From Planctomycetota bacterium (GTDB taxonomy: Bacteria; Planctomycetota; Phycisphaerae; SM23-33): a DNA stretch of 12,097 nucleotides. A program made the position numbers and the translations under genes. Below the pieces are notes generated by a model, which saw nothing but the letters and a program-made list of their open reading frames with translations, did not search any database and was not told where the DNA came from. Below are positions 6,426-12,097 of this stretch, in pieces. Where the stretch lies: contig JAGHBS010000234.1 of NCBI GenBank assembly GCA_021160865.1, forward strand, positions 1 to 12,097, read 5' to 3'. The first letter of the stretch is position 1. The number at the start of each line of letters is the position of its first letter.

Positions 6426-6905
6426 ATGAACTTACGAAAAGGCTTCACATTGGTCGAGATCCTCATTGTGGTGATCATCCTGGGGATACTGGCTGCAATT
6501 GTGATTCCGCAGTTCACCGAAGCAAGTGATAGTGCTCGGGAATCAGCACTGACTTCGGACCTTCAAACGCTGCGGAGTCAAATCCAGCTCTACAAGATTC
6601 AGCATCATGACAAATTGCCCTGCCAGTATAGCTCTGACAGTGGCGCTACCTGGACCGATGATAGCAGCGCAGATAACTTCAAGTCCAGATTAACGAGCAA
6701 GACTGATGAATGGGGTAATGTCTCAGCCACTGGCGCTTATGGACCGTATCTGCAAAAGTTCCCGAAGAATCCATTTGTAAGCGACAGCGTTGCTGATACC
6801 GTCGAACTCGGTACAGGAAGCCCCGGTGGTGGAGACCATGGCTGGTACTTCAATACGTCCAGCGGACAGATTTCACCCGATGATGATGCACACAAAGACC
6901 TCTAA
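6426..6905 (+). CDS. GspG-like major (pseudo)pilin
   Basis: This 159-residue protein is a type IV prepilin-like subunit, processed by prepilin peptidase and built into a filament anchored in the inner membrane. The leader MNLRKG is cut before F7 and is followed by FTLVEILIVVIILGILAAIV: Glu at +5, then an unbroken hydrophobic helix. The rest fits a GspG-type major pseudopilin: SDLQTLRSQIQLYKIQHHDKLP (about 40-61), GPYLQKFPKNPF (about 107-118) and GWYFNTSSGQI near the C-terminus. It opens the operon and has the best ribosome binding site; together with the hairpin just after it, this suggests it is the major subunit. Whether the machine is a type II secretion system or a type IV pilus cannot be settled from this gene. 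Confidence 0.9.
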   Translation: MNLRKGFTLVEILIVVIILGILAAIVIPQFTEASDSARESALTSDLQTLRSQIQLYKIQHHDKLPCQYSSDSGATWTDDSSADNFKSRLTSKTDEWGNVSATGAYGPYLQKFPKNPFVSDSVADTVELGTGSPGGGDHGWYFNTSSGQISPDDDAHKDL

Positions 6906-6929
6906 TGTAATGTAAGAATAAGGGTATTA

Positions 6930-6967
6930 AGCCGTCGGGCGTAGCTACTCCGCTACGCCTGACGGCT
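6930..6967 (+). other. Long stem-loop after the first pilin gene
   Basis: AGCCGTCGGGCGTAGC (6930-6945) pairs with GCTACGCCTGACGGCT (6952-6967) over 16 base pairs, all Watson-Crick but one G-U, with a TACTCC loop. It begins 25 bases after the stop codon. No T-run follows, so it is better read as an mRNA stabiliser or partial attenuator that favours the first pilin message. It may also belong to a dispersed repeat family, since its GC content exceeds that of the surrounding sequence. Confidence 0.7.
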
Positions 6968-7031
6968 GATGAGGTCGGAAAAGAAATTACTAAACAATGG
7001 AAAACAGGCGATATGAATTCACACAAGCTGA

Positions 7032-7064
7032 ATCGTATCAGCAATTAGCAATACGATGCTAATT
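7032..7064 (+). promoter_or_regulatory. Mutually exclusive stem-loops between the two pilin genes
   Basis: ATCGTAT (7032-7038) can pair with ATACGAT (7051-7057). Alternatively AATTAGCA (7043-7050) pairs perfectly with TGCTAATT (7057-7064) around an ATACGA loop. The second stem would occupy the loop and last base of the first, so only one forms at a time, the geometry of an attenuator or RNA switch. No ligand-binding motif was recognised. Confidence 0.4.
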
Positions 7065-7085
7065 TAGAAATAAAGGCAATTGTTG

Positions 7086-7111
7086 CAACGGTCTCCGGGG
7101 GCGTTGGAGAC
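7086..7111 (+). promoter_or_regulatory. Stem-loop masking the ribosome binding site of the second pilin gene
   Basis: GTCTCC (7091-7096) pairs with GGAGAC (7106-7111), which contains the GGAG Shine-Dalgarno sequence 10 bases before the ATG at 7120. A competing stem, CAACG (7086-7090) with CGTTG (7102-7106), shares one base with it and would free the site. This is a plausible translational switch that lowers expression of the second pilin. Confidence 0.4.
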
Positions 7112-7119
7112 AAAGCATA

Positions 7120-7662
7120 ATGAACAGGAGATTTCGAAAATTCGAAGGGTGTATCAGAAAGCACACCCACGCCTTTACCCTTGTAGAGATCCTTATTGTC
7201 GTTGTTATTCTTGGAATCATTGCCGCCATTGTTATTCCGAAGTTTTCTAACGCATCGGCTATGGCGAAGGCAAGTATGCTGGCCGATGATCTACGCGTTA
7301 TCAGGACGCAAATACAAATCTTCAAGAGCCAGCACTTAGGTGTGGCACCTGGCTATCCGAACTGCGACCCATCAGCCCAACCAACAGAACAGGCATTCAT
7401 CGATCAGATGACCAAGGCATCAACTGCAACAGGCGAAATTGCTGAACCAGGCACACCAGGGTATAAATTCGGTCCGTACTTACGTGAAATACCCGAAAAT
7501 CCAATCAATGGAAAAAGTTCTGTCCTGATAATTGCAAATGGCCAACCATTTCCAGCATCTCCGGACGATACCCATGGCTGGATATATCAACCTTCGACGT
7601 TGATTTTCAAAGCCGGCTGCTCAGGCAAAGATGAAAACGGTAAGGCTTATTTCGATTACTAA
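7120..7662 (+). CDS. Second GspG-like (pseudo)pilin
   Basis: This 180-residue prepilin-like protein has a helix almost identical in style to the first pilin (FTLVEILIVVVILGIIAAIV from residue 19) and shares the downstream pattern ADDLRVIRTQIQIFKSQHLG, GPYLREIPENPING and HGWIYQ. The two genes are therefore likely an in-place duplication that diverged. The leader is longer, 18 residues, and ends in Ala (KHTHA before F19) instead of the usual Gly at -1; prepilin peptidases prefer Gly but can accept Ala. Two cysteines sit in the mature part (NCDP and AGCSG), which could form a disulfide and which the first pilin handles differently. Its ribosome binding site lies in a hairpin. It may be an alternative major subunit or a minor one. 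Confidence 0.87.
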   Translation: MNRRFRKFEGCIRKHTHAFTLVEILIVVVILGIIAAIVIPKFSNASAMAKASMLADDLRVIRTQIQIFKSQHLGVAPGYPNCDPSAQPTEQAFIDQMTKASTATGEIAEPGTPGYKFGPYLREIPENPINGKSSVLIIANGQPFPASPDDTHGWIYQPSTLIFKAGCSGKDENGKAYFDY

Positions 7663-7682
7663 TCAAATGAACCGACTTATTT

Positions 7683-7730
7683 CAAACCTCGAAGGTTTGG
7701 ATGAGCAAATTTTCAGAAGATATCCAAACC
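7683..7730 (+). promoter_or_regulatory. Alternative stem-loops before the GspI-like gene
   Basis: GGTTTG (7694-7699) pairs with CAAACC (7683-7688) around a TCGAA loop. The longer GGTTTGGAT (7694-7702) pairs perfectly with ATCCAAACC (7722-7730). The two structures compete for the same strand. The second ends just ahead of the AGGGGA ribosome binding site (7735-7740) of the gene starting at 7752. Confidence 0.4.
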
Positions 7731-7751
7731 GGATAGGGGAAAATAAAATAG

Positions 7752-8222
7752 ATGCCTAGCGGTTTCACATTGATAGAAGCATTGCTGGCTTCAGTCATAC
7801 TGACATTAGTTGTAGGTGCGATACTTATGCCCTTTACCGCTGGTGCGCAAAATGCAGTTCAAAATGCCCGAGAGGTACTCGCTGCTAATCTCGCACAGGA
7901 ATTGATGGAAGAAATCCTATCGAAATCCTTCAACGATCCTGACGGAACCAATGCCGGTGAAACCAATCGGATGAAATGGGATGATATGCGTGATTACAAC
8001 AATTTTTCCGAATCGCAAGGCAATATAAGAAATCTCAACGGAGAAATCTTCACCGACCCCTTGGCAGCAAATATGAGCCGAGCAGCAAGAGTTGAAAGTG
8101 TTTACGTTGCTGGACAAGCCACCTCCAACCCTCCGACTTTCCTCCGCATCACTGTAGAGATTCGCTATAAGGGACAGGTGATAAAAAAAATCTCAAGGCT
8201 GGTTTATGAAAACAAAAAGTAA
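7752..8222 (+). CDS. GspI/PilV-like minor pseudopilin
   Basis: This 156-residue protein has a very short leader, MPSG, cut before FTLIEALLASVILTLVVGAI, with Glu at +5. The leader lacks the usual basic residues. The helix followed by AREVLAANLAQELMEEILSKSF (about 40-61) is typical of the PilV/GspI type, where A-x-x-L-A-x-x-x-M-E-E-I is a recurring pattern. The C-terminal half ends in FLRITVEIRYKGQVIKKISRLV, a plausible beta-sheet edge. GspI usually forms the filament tip with GspJ and GspK, and homologues of both follow immediately, so order and family agree. AGGGGA at 7735-7740 serves as the ribosome binding site at a rather long distance. The next gene begins 8 bases after the stop, so translation is probably coupled. 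Confidence 0.82.
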   Translation: MPSGFTLIEALLASVILTLVVGAILMPFTAGAQNAVQNAREVLAANLAQELMEEILSKSFNDPDGTNAGETNRMKWDDMRDYNNFSESQGNIRNLNGEIFTDPLAANMSRAARVESVYVAGQATSNPPTFLRITVEIRYKGQVIKKISRLVYENKK

Positions 8223-8230
8223 TTGGTGCG

Positions 8231-9058
8231 ATGAAGAGGTTAATAAACAATTCGGCAGGTTTCACTCTCGTGGAATTGCTTTCCTCTTTGATGATTATAG
8301 CATTGATCGGGGCTGTAATTGCTTCCGTTAGTGCCGCACTATCTAACGCACAGTCCCATAGCGATACTCTGACCGAAGTAATTCAATCAGGACGCTCAGG
8401 AACAATGCAATTAGGCGCTAAGCTGCGGAAAGCAAAACTCGTCACTGCTGCCAGCACTAACGAAATGGCTCTTTGGAGCAATGATGCAAACAATGATAAG
8501 CAAATAAATGTAGACGAAATCATGTTAGTGCAATATGTACCCAATAAGCAAATCGTGGAACGCTGGCAGATTACTTTTCCTGATACCCTCCCCCCTATCC
8601 TGCGAAAAATCCTCAATAAACCACAGCAATTGTCAAATCTAACCTCCATCGATAACGTTAGAGAACTACTAAACCGATCAATATATTCGCGATATCTATC
8701 GAAGGAAACTCTCATTACAAACGTATTGGACTTCAAAATATCGGCTAACCCTACTCCACCGATGACAAGGCTGGTACTAATGCGCCTTACGGTAGGTAAG
8801 GATAGACAGAGAATAACGATAACAAATGCTGTTAGGCTTCGTGCTGACATGACCAATTCGATTATCTTGGAAAATGGACAGTTTTCCCTTCAGTCTAACC
8901 AATCTCTGACAACTGGAAGCGGAAGCAATAACAATAATGATGACGATGATTCGCCCAATCCGCCTTCCCGACGACCGCCGAGGCGTCCCTGGCTGCCTCC
9001 GCGACATCCCTGGCTACCACCAAGGCATCCTCGACTACCACCTATACGACCGTTTTAA
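8231..9058 (+). CDS. GspJ/PilW-like minor pseudopilin with a repeat-rich basic, proline-rich tail
   Basis: A 275-residue protein. The leader MKRLINNSAG is cut before F11 (FTLVELLSSLMIIALIGAVI; Glu at +5). The globular part to about residue 225 fits a GspJ/PilW-type minor pilin, with a segment rich in charged and Asn residues (SNDANNDKQINVDE, 83-96). The end is unusual: a linker of Gly/Ser, four Asn and four Asp (229-240) leads to a Pro/Arg tail. In it the heptad R-x-P-(W/R)-L-P-P occurs three times in a row (251-271), closing with IRPF. GspJ family members normally end soon after the globular domain. The tail would sit outside the membrane near the filament tip and could bind a partner, polysaccharide or peptidoglycan. 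The start ATG follows the GspI stop by 8 bases and has no clear ribosome binding site. Confidence 0.82.
   Translation: MKRLINNSAGFTLVELLSSLMIIALIGAVIASVSAALSNAQSHSDTLTEVIQSGRSGTMQLGAKLRKAKLVTAASTNEMALWSNDANNDKQINVDEIMLVQYVPNKQIVERWQITFPDTLPPILRKILNKPQQLSNLTSIDNVRELLNRSIYSRYLSKETLITNVLDFKISANPTPPMTRLVLMRLTVGKDRQRITITNAVRLRADMTNSIILENGQFSLQSNQSLTTGSGSNNNNDDDDSPNPPSRRPPRRPWLPPRHPWLPPRHPRLPPIRPF
8981..9043 (+). repeat. Three tandem 21-base in-frame repeats in the GspJ-like gene
   Basis: Units at 8981-9001, 9002-9022 and 9023-9043 encode RRPWLPP, RHPWLPP and RHPRLPP. Synonymous codons differ between units (for example leucine ctg, cta, cta and proline ccg, cca, cct), so the peptide repeat is being kept while the DNA drifts. 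This speaks for selection on the protein rather than a recent slippage event. Confidence 0.85.
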
Positions 9059-9102
9059 AGAGGCCTTTGTAAATGTGAAATACGGCAATGAAGGCAAATA
9101 GA

Positions 9103-10284
9103 ATGAGAAAAATCGAAAAAATCAAGCACCACAAGGGAGCAAAGCCAGGCTTTGCTCTGCTGCTGGTATTGATAATAACAGCCATCGCAGTAGTGCTGGG
9201 GATGTCATATCTATCAGTTGCATCCATTAACATGCAAATTTCGAAAAATTATACGGCTTTGTCCAAGGCAAGATACCTTGCTGAGTCGGGATTGGAACAT
9301 GGTATCTATATTCTGCGATTCTGGCCTCAACAATTTGACAATTCTACACAAAGCCCGTTAGGCCCTTACCAATTGGACAATACATCAAACTACTACAATA
9401 TCTGGGCTACTAAGGATGCTCGTAAACCGGGACAATATGTCTTATCTGCTACGGGAGTTGTCGGAAATATCCGTAAGACCAGTTCTATTACAGTCTATCG
9501 TAGCAGTGCACCCGAAGTGAAAATCAATCACGGTGTATTTGTAGAAAGTGGCGGCGTAATATGGCTGCCATTGAATCTGACAATTAACGCCGATGTTCAT
9601 ACAAACGGTTCATTATTCAACCTGGCAAAGATTAATGGTAATGTTTCCGCAGCAGGTACTATTATCGACTTTCTCCATCGAATAAACGGGTTAACTTATC
9701 CAAATTCTGAAAGTGTTGATTGTCCCGATTTCAAGGTTCAGGATTATATTCATTATCGCCTCAATATGATTGATTATTATGCCTCAACATACACACGCAC
9801 TACCTTCGGACGCGATAATCCCTATGCAAACGGTAATGCGATCACACCAACTAATCCTGGCGGAGTAGTACACCTCGTGCCCCAGCACGGACATACCGTC
9901 AGACTGACAGAAAATCTCAACTTCACCGGCACCTTGGTGATAAACGGTAATCTGGTGCTCGATGGCCGTAATATCACATTAACAGCAGTGCGGGGGTTTC
10001 CTGCAATCGTTGCTACTGGGACCGTCAAAGTGACCAATTCTGCAAGACATGTCACGATAAACGGAAATGTAATCGCCAATTATGGTATCGCTCCATCAGG
10101 ACCCACCACACGAAGCAGCACAACCATCAATGGCCTACTTATAAGTAAATATTACGGTTATAAATCCACCCTGCGAGGTACACACACCTTGAACTACGAA
10201 CCGGAACAATCGGTCTTATACGACCTCACTGCAGGACCCACAAATACCCTGCCACAGGTCTCATTGCTAAATTGGAACGATTAG
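9103..10284 (+). CDS. PilX/GspK-like pilin with a bactofilin-like beta-helix exodomain
   Basis: With the start at 9103 this is 393 residues. GAAGG lies 8 bases upstream of that ATG; the in-frame ATG at 9088 adds five residues and has no ribosome binding site. The leader (MRKIEKIKHHKGAKPG) is cut before F17. The helix FALLLVLIITAIAVVLGMSYLSVAS lacks Glu at +5, as in GspK/PilX proteins, and is followed by the family pattern ARYLAESGLEHGI. After about residue 140 the sequence changes to repeated short strands with Asn-Gly turns (INADVHTNGSL, INGNVSAAGTI, LVINGNLVLDG, VTINGNVIANYG), suggesting a right-handed beta-helix of the bactofilin or polymer-forming type. This differs from the alpha-helical saddle domain of classical GspK. 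It probably caps the filament tip. Confidence 0.8.
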   Translation: MRKIEKIKHHKGAKPGFALLLVLIITAIAVVLGMSYLSVASINMQISKNYTALSKARYLAESGLEHGIYILRFWPQQFDNSTQSPLGPYQLDNTSNYYNIWATKDARKPGQYVLSATGVVGNIRKTSSITVYRSSAPEVKINHGVFVESGGVIWLPLNLTINADVHTNGSLFNLAKINGNVSAAGTIIDFLHRINGLTYPNSESVDCPDFKVQDYIHYRLNMIDYYASTYTRTTFGRDNPYANGNAITPTNPGGVVHLVPQHGHTVRLTENLNFTGTLVINGNLVLDGRNITLTAVRGFPAIVATGTVKVTNSARHVTINGNVIANYGIAPSGPTTRSSTTINGLLISKYYGYKSTLRGTHTLNYEPEQSVLYDLTAGPTNTLPQVSLLNWND

Positions 10285-10304
10285 ATTAGTAAGGAGCAAA
10301 AACA

Positions 10305-10637
10305 GTGAGAAACAAAGAAACAGTTAAGATTGACGGCTATACACAATTTTGCCTAACCGCCATTGTGATATTGATGACACTCTTGATTATCGGATTATGG
10401 GCAAACTTGCATTGGATGGACCTTACTCCAACAGCTGGGGTTGCTCAAGCAGCTGATGGTCAGTATCTTCAAGGAATACCCAATGCTGGTGCCCAACGTC
10501 TCGCTATCCTCAAAGCCATACAAACCACGAACAATAAACTTGACAAAATCATCACGATGCTAAATAGCGGGCAAATCAAAGTCGTAATAGTCAAACCGCA
10601 AAAGGATGAAAAGCAAGAAAATGCTGAAAAGCAATAA
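10305..10637 (+). CDS. Small single-pass membrane protein of the pilus operon, function unknown
   Basis: I do not recognise a named family. The 110-residue protein starts with GTG at 10305, supported by AAGGAG 9 bases upstream. It has a basic/polar N-terminus, one hydrophobic segment (about 15-34), a small-residue stretch TAGVAQAADGQ (43-53) that could contain a signal-peptidase-like A-Q-A site, a probably helical part (about 62-88, ILKAIQTTNNKLDKIITML) and a highly charged C-terminus (KPQKDEKQENAEKQ). It has no type III signal, so it is not a pilin. It lies between the PilX/GspK-like and GspH-like genes and overlaps the latter. An accessory or assembly role is inferred from position only; a scaffold that pairs by its helix is one possibility. 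Confidence 0.75.
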   Translation: MRNKETVKIDGYTQFCLTAIVILMTLLIIGLWANLHWMDLTPTAGVAQAADGQYLQGIPNAGAQRLAILKAIQTTNNKLDKIITMLNSGQIKVVIVKPQKDEKQENAEKQ

Positions 10638-11199
10638 AATCAAATCTGGCAGGATTAGGCATTCTGCCGGCAGGATTGGAATACTATGCCATCCACAAGG
10701 CGTGAGGGGGATAATTAGTGCGCCTCGAGCAACCCTCTTTAGGGCGTTTACAATTATCGAGATAATCGTTGTCATTGTCATTATTGCAATTGCTGCTGCC
10801 ATTATCATCCCCTATGCGATTGAAACTACTACCTCCCAGGCAAGGTCAGCAGCGAGGATGATTATGTCTGATCTGACTTATGCTCAAAACGAAGCCATAG
10901 TCACACAAACCCCCATTACCGTCACATTCGATATTTCTGGCAATTCTTATACTATCTCTAACGAAAGTGGCCCCTTAATTCATCCGATTACCAAAAAGGC
11001 GTACGTGGTCGACCTCGACACGATCAGCGGATTTGAAAACGTAGTGCTCTCGTCGGCCAGCTTCGGTGGCAGTGCAGCTGTGACCTTCGATGCAATAGGT
11101 GCACCGAGCAATGGTGGCACAGTTGTTGTCTCGGCTGGACAGCACAGATACACCGTAACAGTAGCGCCGGTAACCGGAAAAATTACGGTTTCTCAATAA
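10606..11199 (+). CDS. GspH/FimT-like minor pseudopilin with an unusually long leader
   Basis: From the ATG at 10606 the protein is 197 residues and overlaps the upstream gene by 32 bases in another frame. The pilin helix is FTIIEIIVVIVIIAIAAAII (from residue 48, Glu at +5), followed by SDLTYAQNEAIVTQTPITVTF and a C-terminal beta-sheet pattern (VTFDAIGAPSNGGTVVVS, then VTGKITVSQ) typical of GspH/FimT. GspH is a minor subunit below the tip complex. The 47-residue leader is far longer than usual and ends in Ala. Alternative starts are ATG 10621 and GTG 10702; none has a well-spaced ribosome binding site, so the start is uncertain and translation is probably coupled to the overlapping gene. The leader contains an imperfect tandem repeat. 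The last third (about 11000-11190) looks GC-richer than its surroundings. Confidence 0.82.
   Translation: MKSKKMLKSNKIKSGRIRHSAGRIGILCHPQGVRGIISAPRATLFRAFTIIEIIVVIVIIAIAAAIIIPYAIETTTSQARSAARMIMSDLTYAQNEAIVTQTPITVTFDISGNSYTISNESGPLIHPITKKAYVVDLDTISGFENVVLSSASFGGSAAVTFDAIGAPSNGGTVVVSAGQHRYTVTVAPVTGKITVSQ
10648..10690 (+). repeat. Imperfect 21/22-base tandem repeat, each copy a small dyad
   Basis: Copy 1 is 10648-10668 and copy 2 is 10669-10690. Both begin GGCAGGATT and end with TGCC, and both can fold back (GGCA with TGCC; in copy 1 extended as GGCAGGAT with ATTCTGCC, including one G-U). The junction forms TGCCGGCA. The arrangement resembles REP-type intergenic palindromes and here lies within the long leader reading frame of the GspH-like gene. 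Confidence 0.6.
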
Positions 11200-11231
11200 A
11201 CATCGTGTTGAGAAACCAGGCTTTCAAAGCC
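11187..11231 (+). other. Two stem-loops between the GspH-like gene and pilM
   Basis: GGTTTCTCAA (11187-11196) pairs perfectly with TTGAGAAACC (11208-11217) over 10 bases; the gspH-like stop codon (11197-11199) opens the 11-base loop. A second stem, GGCTT (11219-11223) with AAGCC (11227-11231), follows directly. There is no T-run, so full termination is unlikely. They may slow ribosomes or protect the pilin part of the mRNA after processing. Confidence 0.55.
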
Positions 11232-11254
11232 GAAAAATCCACAGGACGATACCA

Positions 11255-12097
11255 ATGTTCAAATTATCAACAACGCATAAATATAGTCCCATCGGGCTGG
11301 ACATCGGCACCGAAGGGGTCAGAATGCTTCAACTGCGACAAGATGGAAAAAGACTATTTGTATCAGGCATTGTCCATAAGCGTTTCTGCAAAGAAAATGT
11401 AGAAAATGAACTTGATCAAGAAACACGAAGGCGGCAGGCAATCGAAACAGTAAGAGAAATCCTCAAAACAGGCAAATTTCACGGCCGTAAAGTCATTAGT
11501 TGCCTTCGCGCAGATGAATTACATATCAAAAGCATTCGCCTTCCTCATATGTCTGATGCAGAACTCTCCCAGGCTATCATGTGGGAATGTAAAGAAAGAT
11601 TTGGCTTCGAACCCTCTCCCGACCGCGTACATTACATCAGGGCAGGACAGGTAAAGCAAGGAAATGAAACAAGGGACGAAATAATACTCCTTGCCGTATC
11701 TGAAAACATCATCTCTGCACATATGGAAATGCTCTCAAAAATGCATCTTATACCCCTCCATGTAGATGCCGAACCTATTGCTCTTTTCCGGGCACAAAAC
11801 AGATTCCTCCAACGAATCGAAGATAACACCACAGTAAGCGTCCTTGTAGATATTGGCTTATCAAAAACGACTATTATCATTGCAAAAGGAAGAAGGATAC
11901 TTCTAATCAAAATTATTGAAATCGGTGGGCGTCACCTCAATCAGAGTGTATCAGAAGAATTGAATATGTCTTATATCGCTGCCTCCGAACTGCGTAAACG
12001 ATTGATGGCAAATTCCACATCCACAAATTCGAGCCAGCGGCACAATCAACCTCTACCGCAAAAATCTGATGAGGGAATTCCACAGCCCCAAAGCAAA
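11255..12097 (+). CDS. pilM: Type IV pilus assembly protein PilM, 3' end outside the window
   Basis: The frame is open from ATG 11255 to the last base, 281 codons without a stop; AGGA lies 8 bases upstream of the ATG. PilM is a cytoplasmic actin-like protein that binds nucleotide and the N-terminus of PilN at the inner membrane, linking the PilN/PilO ring to the pilus motor (GspL holds the same place in type II secretion). The sequence shows the first phosphate loop SPIGLDIGTEGVRMLQL (11-27), the LP-containing segment IKSIRLPHMSDAELSQAIMWE (about 91-111), HVDAEP (169-174), the second phosphate loop VLVDIGLSKTTIII (196-209) and EIGGRHLNQSV (222-232). The last visible residues (252-281) are Ser/Asn/Gln/Pro-rich, an insert within the actin fold. 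PilN and PilO would be expected next. Confidence 0.88.
   Translation, partial: MFKLSTTHKYSPIGLDIGTEGVRMLQLRQDGKRLFVSGIVHKRFCKENVENELDQETRRRQAIETVREILKTGKFHGRKVISCLRADELHIKSIRLPHMSDAELSQAIMWECKERFGFEPSPDRVHYIRAGQVKQGNETRDEIILLAVSENIISAHMEMLSKMHLIPLHVDAEPIALFRAQNRFLQRIEDNTTVSVLVDIGLSKTTIIIAKGRRILLIKIIEIGGRHLNQSVSEELNMSYIAASELRKRLMANSTSTNSSQRHNQPLPQKSDEGIPQPQSK

Noticed and set aside
8981..9043. CRISPR-like array
   Set aside because: The 21-base units are directly adjacent without spacers and encode a peptide heptad.
11205..11402. 65-codon forward frame overlapping the start of pilM
   Set aside because: It is out of frame with the clear PilM sequence, which begins at 11255 and continues to the window end.

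Overview
The window looks like a chromosomal segment from a Gram-negative, probably planctomycete-type bacterium. The lineage is inferred from the style of the tandem GspG-like pilins and the mixed pseudopilin-PilM operon; no rRNA or other marker is present to confirm it. Base composition is mosaic: uvrB, nadC and birA are moderately GC-rich, the reverse-strand gene between uvrB and nadC is clearly AT-rich, and the pilin operon lies between.

Layout. Bases 1-1812 carry the last 603 codons of uvrB (nucleotide excision repair). A gap with no convincing gene follows (1813-2204). On the reverse strand, 2205-3743 encodes a 512-residue protein that joins an N-terminal GHKL (Hsp90/MutL/MORC-like) ATPase to a C-terminal PD-(D/E)XK nuclease-like domain. 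It has its own near-consensus sigma-70 promoter, a strong ribosome binding site and overlapping dyads in its leader. Standing alone between housekeeping genes, it is the best candidate here for an undescribed, probably anti-phage, system. Divergent from it run nadC (NAD synthesis) and birA (biotin-protein ligase). A 538-base stretch rich in stem-loops but without a convincing gene leads to the second half.

From 6426 to the end runs one forward operon for a type IV filament (type II secretion pseudopilus or type IV pilus). It holds two GspG-like pilins, GspI/PilV-like and GspJ/PilW-like minor pilins, a PilX/GspK-like protein with a beta-helix-like exodomain, a 110-residue single-pass membrane protein, a GspH/FimT-like pilin and the start of pilM, which continues past the window. 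The assembly ATPase, prepilin peptidase, PilN/PilO and secretin are not in view. Several gene boundaries carry strong or mutually exclusive stem-loops, which suggests post-transcriptional setting of pilin stoichiometry.

No tRNA, rRNA, insertion sequence or CRISPR array was seen.
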